Shown piece after piece: positions 9,620 through 19,293 of a DNA stretch of 64,000 bases. The stretch covers positions 1 through 64,000 of the forward strand of contig JAKSCV010000093.1 of assembly GCA_022360445.1 (NCBI GenBank), in the 5' to 3' direction. Each line of letters begins with the position of its first letter. Position 1 is the first letter of the stretch. Under the pieces are notes generated by a model that was not told the DNA's origin, did no database searches, and worked only from the letters and a program-made list of their open reading frames with translations. Source of the DNA: Gammaproteobacteria bacterium (GTDB taxonomy: Bacteria > Pseudomonadota > Gammaproteobacteria > UBA5861). Position numbers and translations under genes: made by a program.

Positions 9620-9631
9620 ACGCCCCCATAT
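9604..9631 (+). promoter_or_regulatory. Sigma32 heat-shock promoter for grpE
   Basis: CTTGAAT at 9604-9610, a 13-base spacer and CCCCATAT at 9624-9631. This matches the E. coli sigma32 consensus (CTTGAAA, 11-16 bases, CCCCATNT) at all but one position. The -35 element lies inside the last codons of hrcA, so grpE-dnaK-dnaJ can be induced by RpoH independently of hrcA transcription. Confidence 0.85.
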
Positions 9632-9691
9632 CGTGCACCGAGAATGCCTTCATACCGCAAGATAACGAACTAAAACGGAGCCGAGAAACAC

Positions 9692-10300
9692 ATGGCAGAC
9701 AATCGTGATGACGACCAAGATATCGTTGAAACAAAAGACATCGATACCGAAAAAGTTGACTACGACTTGACAGAAGAAGCTGATAATACCGAGGTTACGG
9801 AAGGTAGTGCCAAAGAGCCTGGAAAAGATGAGGAAACTGATAACCTCCTGAACCAACTTGAAGCCTCGCAGAAGAAAGCGGAAGAACACTGGGATCAGCT
9901 CGTTCGCCTACAGGCAGAAATGGACAATCTGCGTAAGCGTAGCAGCAAAGAAGTCGAAAATGCCCGCAAGTTCGGTCTGGAAAAAATAGCCAAGGAACTC
10001 CTCAGCGTCCGTGATAGCCTAGAAATGGGACTGAGTGCTGCCAAAGGTGAAAACACAGAACTGGAACAGATTCGAGAAGGTATGGAACTGACACTGAAAA
10101 ACCTTATCCAAGTCATGGAAAAGTTTGATATTGTCGCCGTTGACCCAATGGGGGAGAAATTTAACCCCGAACTTCATCAGGCAATGAACACACAGGAAAC
10201 AGAGGGCGTAGAACCCAATACCGTTGTCATGGTTATGCAAAAAGGCTATACACTTAACGACCGTTTGATTCGCCCGGCACTGGTTGGTGTTTCAAAATAA
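9692..10300 (+). CDS. grpE: Nucleotide exchange factor GrpE
   Basis: Co-chaperone that releases ADP from DnaK. The 202-residue protein has an acidic N-terminus (about residues 1-50), a long coiled-coil helix (about 50-110, with LVRLQAEMDNLRKRSSKE) and the C-terminal beta domain holding FNPELHQAM and VMQKGYTLNDRLIRPALVGVSK. A ribosome binding site (GGAG, 9676-9679) precedes the ATG. It lies between hrcA and dnaK and is driven by the sigma32-type promoter at 9604-9631. Confidence 0.97.
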   Translation: MADNRDDDQDIVETKDIDTEKVDYDLTEEADNTEVTEGSAKEPGKDEETDNLLNQLEASQKKAEEHWDQLVRLQAEMDNLRKRSSKEVENARKFGLEKIAKELLSVRDSLEMGLSAAKGENTELEQIREGMELTLKNLIQVMEKFDIVAVDPMGEKFNPELHQAMNTQETEGVEPNTVVMVMQKGYTLNDRLIRPALVGVSK

Positions 10301-10310
10301 CTTAAGGCTC

Positions 10311-10336
10311 CTTGCATTTTGCTCAACCGCCCATAG
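10311..10336 (+). promoter_or_regulatory. Candidate sigma32 promoter for dnaK
   Basis: CTTGCAT at 10311-10317, 11 bases, then GCCCATAG at 10329-10336. This is a weaker match to the sigma32 consensus than the grpE promoter. It would give a leader of about 40 bases before the dnaK ATG. Confidence 0.55.
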
Positions 10337-10384
10337 ATAAAACATCAACAAATCAACAGTCCTAATTTTTGGAGACACACAACC

Positions 10385-12307
10385 ATGGGAAAAATTATTG
10401 GAATTGACCTCGGCACCACTAACTCGTGCGTTGCTGTCATGGAAGGTCAAACACCACGAGTGATCGAAAATGCGGAAGGTGACCGCACGACGCCATCGAT
10501 CGTCGCTTTCGCGAATGACGACGAAGTACTGGTTGGCCAGCCGGCCAAGCGCCAAGCGGTAACAAACCCTCAAAACACCCTTTTTGCCGTAAAACGGCTA
10601 ATCGGTCGGCGCTTCGAGGAAGATGAAGTTCAAAAAGATATTAAGCTTGTCCCCTACAAGATCGTTAAAGCGGATAATGGAGACGCATGGGTTGAGGCCA
10701 ATGGCAAAAAGATGGCGCCTCCGGAAGTATCTGCACGCGTACTCATGAAAATGAAACAAACCGCAGAAGAATACCTTGGCGAATCCGTGACTGAAGCGGT
10801 CATTACTGTACCGGCTTACTTTAACGACTCCCAACGACAAGCCACAAAAGATGCCGGAAAAATTGCAGGCCTGGACGTCAAACGCATTATTAACGAGCCT
10901 ACTGCAGCTGCTTTGGCTTACGGCTTAGATAAAAAGCGCGGCGACTCAAAAATTGTCGTGTACGACCTCGGTGGAGGAACATTTGATGTCTCTATCATTG
11001 AGATTGCTGAAATCGATGGCGAACACCAGTTCGAAGTCCTCTCCACAAACGGAGACACCTTCTTAGGTGGTGAAGACTTTGATTTGCGCCTCATTGATTA
11101 TCTGGCAGATGAATTCAAGAAAAGTAATGGCGTCGACCTCCACAATGACCCTCTCGCACTGCAACGCTTAAAAGAAGCGGCCGAAAAAGCAAAATGTGAG
11201 CTGTCATCTTCGCAACAGACCGAAGTCAACCTCCCCTATATTACCGCCGATGCCAGCGGGCCCAAACACCTCAACATCAAAGTATCGCGGGCAAAGCTTG
11301 AGTCGCTCGTCGAAGACCTGGTTGACCGCACCATCGAGCCATGCCGAACAGCACTACAAGACGCAGGGCTAGCCAGTGGCGATATTGATGACATCATTCT
11401 GGTGGGCGGCCAAACGCGCATGCCAAAAGTCCAGGAAAAGGTCAAGGCCTTCTTTAATAAAGACCCCCGTCGTGACGTTAACCCAGACGAAGCCGTTGCT
11501 GTAGGCGCCTCTATCCAGGGTGGCGTGCTCGGTGGTGATGTAAAAGACGTATTGTTACTCGATGTCACTCCGCTGTCTCTGGGTATTGAGACAATGGGGG
11601 GCGTGATGACCCGTCTAATTGAAAAGAACACCACCATCCCCACGAAAGCCAATCAAGTGTTTTCAACAGCCGACGACAACCAGACTGCGGTTACCGTACA
11701 CGTATTACAAGGCGAACGAGAAATCGCCAACGGTAATAAATCACTGGGGCGTTTTGATCTCTCAGACATTCCACCTGCACCTCGTGGCGTACCACAAATT
11801 GAAGTCACTTTTGATATTGATGCCAACGGCATTCTCAACGTATCAGCAAAAGACAAAGCGACAGGCAAAGAACAGTCCATTGTTATTAAAGCTTCCAGCG
11901 GGCTTTCTGACGACGAAGTCGAAAAAATGATTGACGATGCGGCCAAACACGCCGAAGAAGATCAAAAACTGAAAGAGCTCGTTAACGCGCGCAACCAAGC
12001 TGAAAACTTGATTCACTCAGCAGAAAAAACCGTAAGCGACCTGGGTGACAAAGTCAGTACTGAAGAAAAGTCTGAAATAGAAGCCAAAGTCAATGAGCTG
12101 CGTGAACAGTTATCTGGCGAAGATAAAGAAAGCATTGAAACCAAAACCGCAGCCCTTGGCGAAGTTGCCGGCAAGCTTGCCGAGCGACTTTATCAGCAAC
12201 AAGCAGCTGACGAAAGTGTTGCGGAACCCAATGACCAACAACAAACGTCATCAAAAGAAGACGTTGTTGATGCAGAGTTTGAAGAAGTCAAAGACGATAA
12301 AAAATAA
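10385..12307 (+). CDS. dnaK: Molecular chaperone DnaK (Hsp70)
   Basis: Full-length Hsp70 of 640 residues. The nucleotide-binding domain starts with [16 protein letters not shown] and contains [13 protein letters not shown] and [13 protein letters not shown]. The substrate domain follows from [14 protein letters not shown]. The C-terminal tail is polar and ends in the acidic motif [14 protein letters not shown] typical of proteobacterial DnaK. GGAG precedes the ATG. A perfect 14-bp hairpin follows the stop before dnaJ. Confidence 0.99.
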   Translation: MGKIIGIDLGTTNSCVAVMEGQTPRVIENAEGDRTTPSIVAFANDDEVLVGQPAKRQAVTNPQNTLFAVKRLIGRRFEEDEVQKDIKLVPYKIVKADNGDAWVEANGKKMAPPEVSARVLMKMKQTAEEYLGESVTEAVITVPAYFNDSQRQATKDAGKIAGLDVKRIINEPTAAALAYGLDKKRGDSKIVVYDLGGGTFDVSIIEIAEIDGEHQFEVLSTNGDTFLGGEDFDLRLIDYLADEFKKSNGVDLHNDPLALQRLKEAAEKAKCELSSSQQTEVNLPYITADASGPKHLNIKVSRAKLESLVEDLVDRTIEPCRTALQDAGLASGDIDDIILVGGQTRMPKVQEKVKAFFNKDPRRDVNPDEAVAVGASIQGGVLGGDVKDVLLLDVTPLSLGIETMGGVMTRLIEKNTTIPTKANQVFSTADDNQTAVTVHVLQGEREIANGNKSLGRFDLSDIPPAPRGVPQIEVTFDIDANGILNVSAKDKATGKEQSIVIKASSGLSDDEVEKMIDDAAKHAEEDQKLKELVNARNQAENLIHSAEKTVSDLGDKVSTEEKSEIEAKVNELREQLSGEDKESIETKTAALGEVAGKLAERLYQQQAADESVAEPNDQQQTSSKEDVVDAEFEEVKDDKK

Positions 12308-12337
12308 CCTTTGTCTCTTACTTCTTACACAGGCCTC

Positions 12338-12374
12338 TGATGAAAGTGCGTATATCACGCACTTTCATCATTTT
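12338..12374 (+). terminator. dnaK-dnaJ intergenic hairpin (possible attenuator)
   Basis: Perfect 14-bp inverted repeat: TGATGAAAGTGCGT at 12338-12351, five-base loop, ACGCACTTTCATCA at 12357-12370, then TTTT. The short T-run and the position between two operon genes suggest a partial terminator or mRNA-stabilising stem that lowers dnaJ output relative to dnaK. Confidence 0.65.
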
Positions 12375-12390
12375 AATAAAGCAGTAAAGT

Positions 12391-13524
12391 ATGTCGAAGC
12401 GCGATTATTACGAAGTTCTCGGTATTCAAAAAAGTGCCAGCGAAGCAGAGCTGAAAAAGGCTTTCAAACGGTTGGCTATGAAATACCATCCTGATCGAAA
12501 CCAGGACAACGAAGCAGAAGCGGAAAAAAAATTCAAAGAAGCTAAAGAAGCGTATGATGTTCTCAGCGACAAAAACAAACGCGCAGCATACGACCAATTT
12601 GGCCATGCCGGTGTTGATCAAAGTGCTGGTGGCCAAACAGGTGGCGGCGGCAATGCGAGCTTCAGTGACATCTTTGGCGACGTATTTGGTGACATTTTTG
12701 GCACAGCCGGACAGGGTGGTCGGCGGGCATACCGAGGGGCTGACTTACAATACAACCTGAATATCCCCCTTGAAGATGCTGTCCATGGCACAACAGTTAA
12801 GATTCGAATTCCCACTAAGGTCGCGTGCCACCACTGTAACAGTACTGGCGCCAAGCCTGGCACCTCTCCGACAACGTGCTCGACTTGTAATGGAGCGGGC
12901 CAGGTCCGCATGCAACAAGGCTTTTTTTCTGTTCAGCAAACCTGCCCCACTTGCCATGGTAACGGCAAAGTCATTAATGATCCCTGCGATCATTGCCATG
13001 GGTCTGGCCGCTTGGAAGAGCAAAAAACACTCTCTGTTAAAATTCCACCTGGCGTGGATAATGGCGACAGAATCCGATTAAATGGCGAGGGGGAAGCTGG
13101 TGAACACAGCGGACCACCCGGTGATCTGTATGTACAAATCCATGTCGACCCTCACCCTATTTTTGAAAGGGACGGCGCTGACTTATTGTGTCTGGTGCCC
13201 ATTAATATCACCACCGCTGCACTCGGCGGCGAGTTGGAAGTCCCCACCCTAGACGGTAAAGTTAAGCTGAAGATCCCAGTGGGTACTCAGACCGAAAAGG
13301 TCTTCCGTTTGCGCGGCAAGGGTGTTAGACCTGTGCGAGGCGGGCATCAGGGCGACCTGCTCTGCCGAATTCGCGTTGAAACGCCGGTCAACTTAACAAG
13401 TGCACAAAAGAAGCTATTGGAAGAGCTGAATGAGTCAATTTCCGGCCACCCAGGAAAAAAACACTCACCTCATGAACACTCCTGGATGGACCGCGTCAAA
13501 CAGTTCTTTGAAGATAAGTTTTAA
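12391..13524 (+). CDS. dnaJ: Co-chaperone DnaJ (Hsp40)
   Basis: A 377-residue class I J-protein. J-domain at residues 1-70 with the HPD motif in KYHPDRN. A Gly/Phe-rich linker ([21 protein letters not shown]) follows at about 80-115. The zinc-binding domain has four CxxCxGxG repeats ([33 protein letters not shown]). The substrate-binding C-terminal domain is complete. The start codon is ATG, 84 bases after dnaK, with a hairpin between. In many relatives dapB-carAB would follow; here a decayed remnant follows. Confidence 0.98.
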   Translation: MSKRDYYEVLGIQKSASEAELKKAFKRLAMKYHPDRNQDNEAEAEKKFKEAKEAYDVLSDKNKRAAYDQFGHAGVDQSAGGQTGGGGNASFSDIFGDVFGDIFGTAGQGGRRAYRGADLQYNLNIPLEDAVHGTTVKIRIPTKVACHHCNSTGAKPGTSPTTCSTCNGAGQVRMQQGFFSVQQTCPTCHGNGKVINDPCDHCHGSGRLEEQKTLSVKIPPGVDNGDRIRLNGEGEAGEHSGPPGDLYVQIHVDPHPIFERDGADLLCLVPINITTAALGGELEVPTLDGKVKLKIPVGTQTEKVFRLRGKGVRPVRGGHQGDLLCRIRVETPVNLTSAQKKLLEELNESISGHPGKKHSPHEHSWMDRVKQFFEDKF

Positions 13525-13621
13525 GAGTTTTCTCAATGACTGGGGGACTCATAGTATGCCTCAGGTAATCCTAACACCCGTTTAGCAATGCCGCATAGAA
13601 TAAGTTGTTCGCTAACCGGGC

Positions 13622-13930
13622 AATACAAGCGACAACAGATTCACAAAAGTAGTGTTCAACTGGAACCCTTTGGCAGACCCCATTTCACCTTGTGTCATCA
13701 CAATCTGTGCCGCCGCTTTAAAGCCGATGGCGCCCGCAAGGAACTTAAGCGACATTGGCATATTCGCCGCAGGACTCTCCTACATCATATCAATTCGTCG
13801 CTTTCAGAGTTATTAGATTGGCGTCTTCAATCTCACACCAGTTTTCTACAAGCGGGTGCTGGAGACCCGAGTTCTGCCCGATGAGTCTGTCGAGGTAGCT
13901 CAAACACGCTGGGGTCAGGCAAGAACTCAA
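13622..13930 (+). pseudogene. Decayed coding remnant after dnaJ, unidentified
   Basis: The 402-base gap between dnaJ and the convergent HDOD gene is not empty. One frame stays open from 13622 to 13813, is closed by a TAG at 13814-13816, and reads on in the same frame to the HDOD stop. The conceptual product has a hydrophobic stretch (ISPCVITICAAALKP), another (IGIFAAGLSYIISI), and after the stop a plausible soluble segment (TPVFYKRVLETRVLPDE). This looks like the tail of a membrane protein gene that has lost its start. A competing 98-codon frame from 13588 has many Cys/His/Arg and looks non-coding. I cannot name a family. Confidence 0.35.
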
Positions 13931-14826
13931 GTCAACATCAGTGCAGCTTCATCGATTTGCGGTAGCAATGCCCCCGATGAAACAGCCTCATAAAGTGCTT
14001 GGCCTTGCGGATCTTTGAGAATGCGTTGCACTATCGGCAAAGGTTCAATTTCATCTAGGCCAACATGCTGATGTCTAAGCTGGTTGATTAAGTTGGACAG
14101 GATCACCAGATCGCAGTAATCCATAACCTCACTGGATGATTGCCTTCCCCAATATTCACTGTTCTCAGGGATGGCAACCAATTCTTCGTCAAAATCCCAT
14201 TGCTTTAATACCATTGTCCCCACAATTCCCCTCAGTTTTTTGACACTACTGTTAAGCGAGAGCTCATTGGTCACCCAATCGGCATGTTGGTCGGCATAGT
14301 AATAAATGGGCAATAGTCCGACCTGACTGACCAAGCCTGCGAGCAATGCGCGATCGGGCTCCAAGCCTTTTACATCTTGAGCCAAGATAAAACAGCTGGC
14401 GGCTAACTCACAACTGCGAGCATAGGCGTAACTCATCAACTCTTCAATCACAATAGACTTGGCACTAAACAGGCTTTGAATGCTTAAAACATAAGCAATA
14501 TTTTGTGTCGCATTTAAACCAATGCGACCAATCGCATCGGTTAAAGAGCCGACTTTGGCAACTCCTCGATAAAGGGGACTATTGGCGACTTTTATTAACC
14601 GAGCAGCGGTTCCAGCATCACGCTGTGCAACATTTGCAACATCCCGGATACTCGCACCCAATCGAATCAGCTCTTTAATTTCAAAAGCTGTCTGAGGAAC
14701 AGCCGGTAACTTCAGCCGATTCTCTTGGTAAGCGCGGTAAATGACGGAAAATAGCTTTCGTCCATTATCTGGCTCAGAGGGGCATTCCTTTCTAGTGGAG
14801 GCACTCATCGGTTTTTGGGTAAGCAC
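13927..14826 (-). CDS. HDOD domain protein (second of tandem pair)
   Basis: A 299-residue protein made almost entirely of an HDOD domain, a catalytically dead HD-like domain used in signalling, often in cyclic-di-GMP or chemotaxis contexts. Seen are the opening LPAVPQTAFEIKELI, the AARLIKVANSPLYRG core and LLAGLVSQVGLLPIYYY, where the HD dyad position reads SQ rather than HD. I choose the GTG at 14826 because AAGGA lies seven bases before it; an ATG at 14808 has no such site. It lies 14 bases after the longer HDOD gene and is probably co-transcribed and derived by duplication. Confidence 0.85.
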   Translation of the reverse strand: MLTQKPMSASTRKECPSEPDNGRKLFSVIYRAYQENRLKLPAVPQTAFEIKELIRLGASIRDVANVAQRDAGTAARLIKVANSPLYRGVAKVGSLTDAIGRIGLNATQNIAYVLSIQSLFSAKSIVIEELMSYAYARSCELAASCFILAQDVKGLEPDRALLAGLVSQVGLLPIYYYADQHADWVTNELSLNSSVKKLRGIVGTMVLKQWDFDEELVAIPENSEYWGRQSSSEVMDYCDLVILSNLINQLRHQHVGLDEIEPLPIVQRILKDPQGQALYEAVSSGALLPQIDEAALMLT

Positions 14827-14840
14827 GCAATCATCCTTGT

Positions 14841-16076
14841 TTATCGTAAAAGTTGTCTCATTTCTACAAGATCGTCTTTAGCCGAATCCAGTAAACTATG
14901 CCCTGAGGCGACATCAATACCGTATTTTTTCAATGTTTGCCCAACCGGTAAACGATCCAGCAATGGCAAATCTGAGTCAGGTATATCTCTGTCTTGGTTG
15001 CAGAGCAGAATCGCAACTGCCACAAGACTAGCATAGTCAATATCGGAACTTTCATCACGCTCCCAGAGGCGGCAAGTTTCTGGAACCAGCGTGAGTTCCT
15101 CATCGAAATTAAACTTTTCCAGTACCCAGCCTCCCAGCAAAGGGGATAATTTTTTCACTGAAGCATCTACCGCCTCTGCGTTGCTGAAAAGGTCACCACA
15201 CTGATCCGCGTAATGAAGGATCGGGATACTGCCAATGTTATGCACCAGCCCTGCCAGTAAAGCCCGCTCTTGATCGAATGATTCAATTTGTCGGGCTAAC
15301 GCAAATGCCATCACAGCAATTTCTGTCGAGTATTTATAAATGTTGACAAGTGATTTACGTAAAACAGACGACTTGCTGTTAAAAACTTGTTTAATCGCCA
15401 AAACAAATGCCAGATTTTTAGTCGCTTCCAGCCCTAATCGCCCAATTGCGGCCGTTAATGTTTTGGCTTCTGCTCCTCGCTTGTACATTGCGCTATTCGC
15501 CACTTGCATCAACCGGGCAGTCAAAACCTGATCAGCCTGAATGATGTGACTGACTTCAGAAACACCCACATCTTTCCGATTGATGGCATCGCGCACTTTG
15601 AATGCAACTTCGGGACAGCTGGGTAGCTGTAAACGGTTTTCCTGAAACGCGTCATAAACACGATCAAATACCGCATTATCCGCATCATTGACCTGTATTT
15701 CTATCACACGAGAACTTTTCTGCTGTTGCTTTAATAAAAGTTCAAACTGCTCTTTTTCAAAGCGCGCCAAGATGGCCGGCGACACGGCTTGAGCAGAACT
15801 CTCTGCAAAACGACCTGTAAAAATGGGTTGCTTTGCACGATGGCTGTCTGCATCCAACTTGGTGGTTTCATTTTTCTCATTAAGCATCGCCAATTCACCC
15901 GAGAGCAAAAAGGTCAGCCAACGATATTCATTTTGCGGCAAAATCCTACCGCGTTTTGCTACTTGGGCGACAGACGCCTTACTGCATAAGAGCCGTAAGC
16001 TTTTGGCAGTCAACTCGTTGATTGGTGCTAACTGCTCAGCTTTTAAGAAGATTTCATCTGCATTTGGCATCACCAT
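14841..16076 (-). CDS. HDOD domain protein with N-terminal cyclic-nucleotide-binding-like region
   Basis: A 411-residue signalling protein. Residues about 15-125 resemble a degenerate cyclic-nucleotide-binding domain (ILPQNEYRWLTFLLSGELAML). Residues about 145-345 form an HDOD domain (LQLPSCPEVAFKV, QVLTARLMQVANSAMYKRG, LLAGLVHNIGSIPILHYAD). The HD pair reads HN, so hydrolase activity is unlikely. It shares the order and several motifs with the adjacent downstream HDOD gene. ispH and a dienelactone-hydrolase-like gene lie upstream on the same strand with about 100 bases between. Confidence 0.82.
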   Translation of the reverse strand: MVMPNADEIFLKAEQLAPINELTAKSLRLLCSKASVAQVAKRGRILPQNEYRWLTFLLSGELAMLNEKNETTKLDADSHRAKQPIFTGRFAESSAQAVSPAILARFEKEQFELLLKQQQKSSRVIEIQVNDADNAVFDRVYDAFQENRLQLPSCPEVAFKVRDAINRKDVGVSEVSHIIQADQVLTARLMQVANSAMYKRGAEAKTLTAAIGRLGLEATKNLAFVLAIKQVFNSKSSVLRKSLVNIYKYSTEIAVMAFALARQIESFDQERALLAGLVHNIGSIPILHYADQCGDLFSNAEAVDASVKKLSPLLGGWVLEKFNFDEELTLVPETCRLWERDESSDIDYASLVAVAILLCNQDRDIPDSDLPLLDRLPVGQTLKKYGIDVASGHSLLDSAKDDLVEMRQLLR

Positions 16077-16172
16077 TGATCATCACCTGCTCATACATCA
16101 TCAAATACCCATGTCATCGGCTTCAGAGGGGCGATTCTTAAGTGAACCTTTATGCGAGAAAATGCAGATAAG

Positions 16173-17123
16173 TTACTTTTGTGCGCTATTTTTTCTCAGC
16201 ACTTTTGGAATGGCAAACGTCACTTTTTCTTCTTTACCTTTTAACTCCACAACATCTTGGACACCGACCGCTTTCAGGCGCTCAATGACAGACGCCACCA
16301 AAACCTCAGGTGCCGACGCCCCAGCAGTCACGCCAATTTTCTTTTTGTTGACCAACCACTCGGTACAAATATCGTCAGCACTGTCAACGAGATAAGACTC
16401 AACATTGGCACGCTCACCCAACTCTCGTAAACGGTTAGAGTTGGAGCTGTTCACGGACCCAACCACAAGCAATAGGTCAACTGACTCCGCTAACTGTTTG
16501 ACGGCGTCCTGCCGATTCTGTGTGGCATAACAAATATCTTCCCGTTTGGGCGCGTCAATCAGTGGGAAACGCTGGCGCAAGGCGTCAATAATAGTTTGTG
16601 TATCATCGACGGAGAGGGTTGTCTGCGTCACAAAAGCAAGATCTGCCTCATTTTGCACCTGAAGAGCCGCTACATCTTCCGGTGTTTCAACTAAATAAAT
16701 AGCACCGCCTCGATTTTGTGTATAGCGGCCCAGAGTCCCCTCAACTTCGGGGTGGCCCGAGTGACCAATCATGATCACTTCCCGCCCCTCCCGGGCATGT
16801 CTCACCACTTCCAGGTGAACTTTTGTGACCAAGGGACACGTCGCATTAAATACGGTTAGCCCTCTTTGTTCTGCGGCCTCTTCAACACGACGGGAAACAC
16901 CGTGGGCACTGAAAATAACGATAGCCTCATCCGGAACTTCCTCCAGCTCTTCCACGAATACAGCCCCTTTGGCCTTTAGCCCGTCGACAACAAACTTGTT
17001 ATGCACCACCTCATGACGGACATAAATGGGCGAACCATACATCTCCAGCGCACCCTCAACGATCGCAATCGCGCGGTCAACACCGGCACAAAATCCACGC
17101 GGATTAGCCAATACAACATCCAT
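16173..17123 (-). CDS. ispH: 4-hydroxy-3-methylbut-2-enyl diphosphate reductase
   Basis: Iron-sulfur enzyme of the last step of the MEP isoprenoid pathway, producing IPP and DMAPP. The 316-residue product has all three cluster cysteines in recognisable contexts: [11 protein letters not shown] near the N-terminus, [12 protein letters not shown] and [11 protein letters not shown]. It also has the HGVS and [14 protein letters not shown] active-site stretches and the [11 protein letters not shown] motif. Its ATG overlaps the stop of the preceding dienelactone-hydrolase-like gene (TAATG), an unusual coupling; in many gammaproteobacteria fkpB and lspA precede ispH. Confidence 0.97.
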   Translation of the reverse strand: MDVVLANPRGFCAGVDRAIAIVEGALEMYGSPIYVRHEVVHNKFVVDGLKAKGAVFVEELEEVPDEAIVIFSAHGVSRRVEEAAEQRGLTVFNATCPLVTKVHLEVVRHAREGREVIMIGHSGHPEVEGTLGRYTQNRGGAIYLVETPEDVAALQVQNEADLAFVTQTTLSVDDTQTIIDALRQRFPLIDAPKREDICYATQNRQDAVKQLAESVDLLLVVGSVNSSNSNRLRELGERANVESYLVDSADDICTEWLVNKKKIGVTAGASAPEVLVASVIERLKAVGVQDVVELKGKEEKVTFAIPKVLRKNSAQK

Positions 17124-17857
17124 TAATTCATTTCACCTTCTTTAAAGATTTCTGTTAAAAAACGACAGGCACTTTCCCAAGATCGTTTATCTGCCACTTT
17201 GTTGTACACAGCCCCCATCGCAGGATTATTTGCTGCCGGATTGGTGAATGAATGTGCTGTGCCGCCATATACATGTAACTGCCAATCCGCATCCGCGGCT
17301 GACATTTCTGCGGCAAACTCAGCAACTGTTGAAGGAGGGATCATTGGGTCATCGTGTCCATGCAAGGCCAAAATTTTGGCCGAAATCGGCTCACTGACTC
17401 GGTTACCAGGTGATTTGAGCTGCCCATGAAAACTGACGGCGCCGACAATACCCGCATTGATTCGCGCCAAGTCCAACGCACACAGACCGCCGAAGCAATA
17501 GCCCAAGGCCACCACACGATGTTCATCAACTTGCGCCATTGACGTGAGCGTTTGCAGTGCGACTTTAAGCCGCTGTTGCAACTTTCCCCGACTTTCCATA
17601 AAAGGAGCCATCAGTTTGGCATTCTCTTCCGAACTTTGTCCAAGAATGCCTTTACCATACAGATCAATAGCAAAACCAGCGTAACCCAATGCCGCTATTT
17701 GTTTCGTTTTATCACACACAAACTGATCTCGCCCCGCCCATGTGTGCGCAATTAATATTGCGGGCACAGGGTGGTCATGTGATGACGAGCAAGCAAAGAA
17801 TCCTTCCAACAGCGTATTTTCGTCCCAGTATTCAATCGCCTGTGTTTCTATTGTCAT
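17123..17857 (-). CDS. Dienelactone hydrolase family protein
   Basis: Alpha/beta-hydrolase of 244 residues. The nucleophile is a Cys in the elbow [12 protein letters not shown], as in dienelactone hydrolases, with the acid Asp in [13 protein letters not shown] and the His in [13 protein letters not shown]. This family hydrolyses dienelactone and other small esters; many chromosomal copies have no known substrate. Nothing else for aromatic catabolism is nearby, so a chlorocatechol role is not supported. It is the first gene of the leftward run that includes ispH and ends with an overlap onto it. Confidence 0.85.
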   Translation of the reverse strand: MTIETQAIEYWDENTLLEGFFACSSSHDHPVPAILIAHTWAGRDQFVCDKTKQIAALGYAGFAIDLYGKGILGQSSEENAKLMAPFMESRGKLQQRLKVALQTLTSMAQVDEHRVVALGYCFGGLCALDLARINAGIVGAVSFHGQLKSPGNRVSEPISAKILALHGHDDPMIPPSTVAEFAAEMSAADADWQLHVYGGTAHSFTNPAANNPAMGAVYNKVADKRSWESACRFLTEIFKEGEMN

Positions 17858-17977
17858 GAGTGCCTCCTGTTATCCACCAATTGCTTCTCTCTGTGAAGTG
17901 CCTCTCATCATGATTTCAATCATTTTCAGCTTTTGACGCTATCGCATAGATAACGTTCTGCTTATGAGTTTGTGCCT

Positions 17978-18490
17978 ATGTATATTCAACCAATTTTGGA
18001 AGATATTTATCAATACGGTGAAAAACTTTTTTTGAGAAATCAGTTTACCCTTGCCTCATCTGTTTTTCTCAGCTTTTCTTTGGTTTTAAATGTTACGCTG
18101 GTCTTAAACCAACCGAGCTTCGAAGGGTTCATTGTGATCTTTGCCCTTGGTTGGTTGCTTTTGTATATGGTAAATCAATGGACAGGGCTACGTAAGCAAT
18201 TGGCGATGTTTGATACTCAGTCTCATGACCAGACCTGCTGCTTTAACATTCGCATAGCTTCTCGCTCTGAACACAGCCCTTTTTATCCGATTCCTCCTAA
18301 ATACATTCAAAACAGTTACCAGGCCGCTTCTGAATCTGTTTGCCAGATTATTCGACGCTATGCAGAAGACTTCCCTTGTGTTAGAAAGAAAATGCTGCAA
18401 TGTGAAAAAGCCCATAGGCAGTTGACCAACCATGATGCAGCGAACCTGATCATGATGGTTTTTTCACTTAGAATAGGGGTCCACAAGTAA
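17978..18490 (+). CDS. Hypothetical membrane protein
   Basis: I do not recognise this 170-residue protein. It has an N-terminal amphipathic part, two adjacent hydrophobic segments (about 25-45 and 50-68: FTLASSVFLSFSLVLNVTLVL and IVIFALGWLLLYMV, likely a helical hairpin), and a soluble C-terminal half with several Cys and aromatic residues. I use the ATG at 17978 rather than an in-frame GTG six bases earlier. It stands alone, divergent from the dienelactone-hydrolase-like gene. Codon use and composition look like the neighbours. Confidence 0.6.
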   Translation: MYIQPILEDIYQYGEKLFLRNQFTLASSVFLSFSLVLNVTLVLNQPSFEGFIVIFALGWLLLYMVNQWTGLRKQLAMFDTQSHDQTCCFNIRIASRSEHSPFYPIPPKYIQNSYQAASESVCQIIRRYAEDFPCVRKKMLQCEKAHRQLTNHDAANLIMMVFSLRIGVHK

Positions 18491-18600
18491 ATTACTGGCT
18501 ATCCTCTCGCCGCTTCTGCGCCCCTGACACCCACCGTTATATTGAACTGTTCACGCTAAAAACAGTCTACTGTTGCGTGATCAATATCGAGGGATACTCC

Positions 18601-19272
18601 ATGTTCATTAAAGGAATACGGATGGCTGTTTTCACGGTCGGCATTGTCATCAGTTTCAGCGCGGGCGCAAACGGGAACAGGATAACGCTGACAGCCTTTA
18701 AAACGACGGGACTTGAGGGCTGGGAAGAAAAATCCTTTCAAAACCAAACCCGCTATCAACTGATTAAAGAAGCCGATGACCTGGTTTTAAATGCCGTGGC
18801 AGAGGCTAGCGCATCCGTTTTGTACAATGAGAGAGAACTTTCACTTTTGGACACCCCCATCCTGAACTGGTCCTGGCGTGTTGAACAAACCTACGGCAAA
18901 ATCAACGAGCAAAGTAAGCAGGGGGACGACTACCCGGCGAGGGTTTACGTGGTGGCCAAAACAGGCCCCTTTCCCTGGAATACACTTGCGCTGAATTATG
19001 TTTGGTCCAGCAACTCAGAAAAAGGGCAGCACTGGCCCAATGCCTACACCGAAAAAGCCCATATGATTGTACTGCGCACAGGTGATGGGGAAGCCAAGCA
19101 GTGGCTTGTCGAAAAGCGTAATATTCGACAGGATTTCAAAACTTACTTCGATAAAGACATCGAAACGATACACGGTGTGGCTATTATGACCGATAGTGAC
19201 AATACGGGGAAAACCGGCGAGGCTTTTTATAAAGACCTCTATTTCACTGAAGAAGTCCCAGCAACAAGATAA
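18601..19272 (+). CDS. DUF3047 family exported protein
   Basis: A 223-residue protein of the DUF3047 family. The N-terminus has a signal peptide (hydrophobic MAVFTVGIVISFSAGANG). Family features are the LNWSWRVE stretch, DDYPARVYVV and the C-terminal IHGVAIMTDSDNTG. The fold is predicted beta-rich; function is unknown. The ATG at 18601 is preceded by GAGGGA at 7-bp spacing and is preferred to an in-frame GTG at 18577. It lies 21 bases before the ArsM-like gene, so the two are likely co-transcribed. Confidence 0.8.
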   Translation: MFIKGIRMAVFTVGIVISFSAGANGNRITLTAFKTTGLEGWEEKSFQNQTRYQLIKEADDLVLNAVAEASASVLYNERELSLLDTPILNWSWRVEQTYGKINEQSKQGDDYPARVYVVAKTGPFPWNTLALNYVWSSNSEKGQHWPNAYTEKAHMIVLRTGDGEAKQWLVEKRNIRQDFKTYFDKDIETIHGVAIMTDSDNTGKTGEAFYKDLYFTEEVPATR

Positions 19273-19293
19273 TAATCAGGAGTTCCGATCAGC

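Noticed and set aside
13588-13884. 98-codon open frame after dnaJ
   Set aside because: Rich in Cys, His and Arg, with no hydrophobic core or domain; another frame over the same bases looks more protein-like.
17123-17857. Dienelactone hydrolase as part of chloroaromatic degradation
   Set aside because: No catechol dioxygenase, cycloisomerase or maleylacetate reductase gene is near; the gene overlaps ispH instead.
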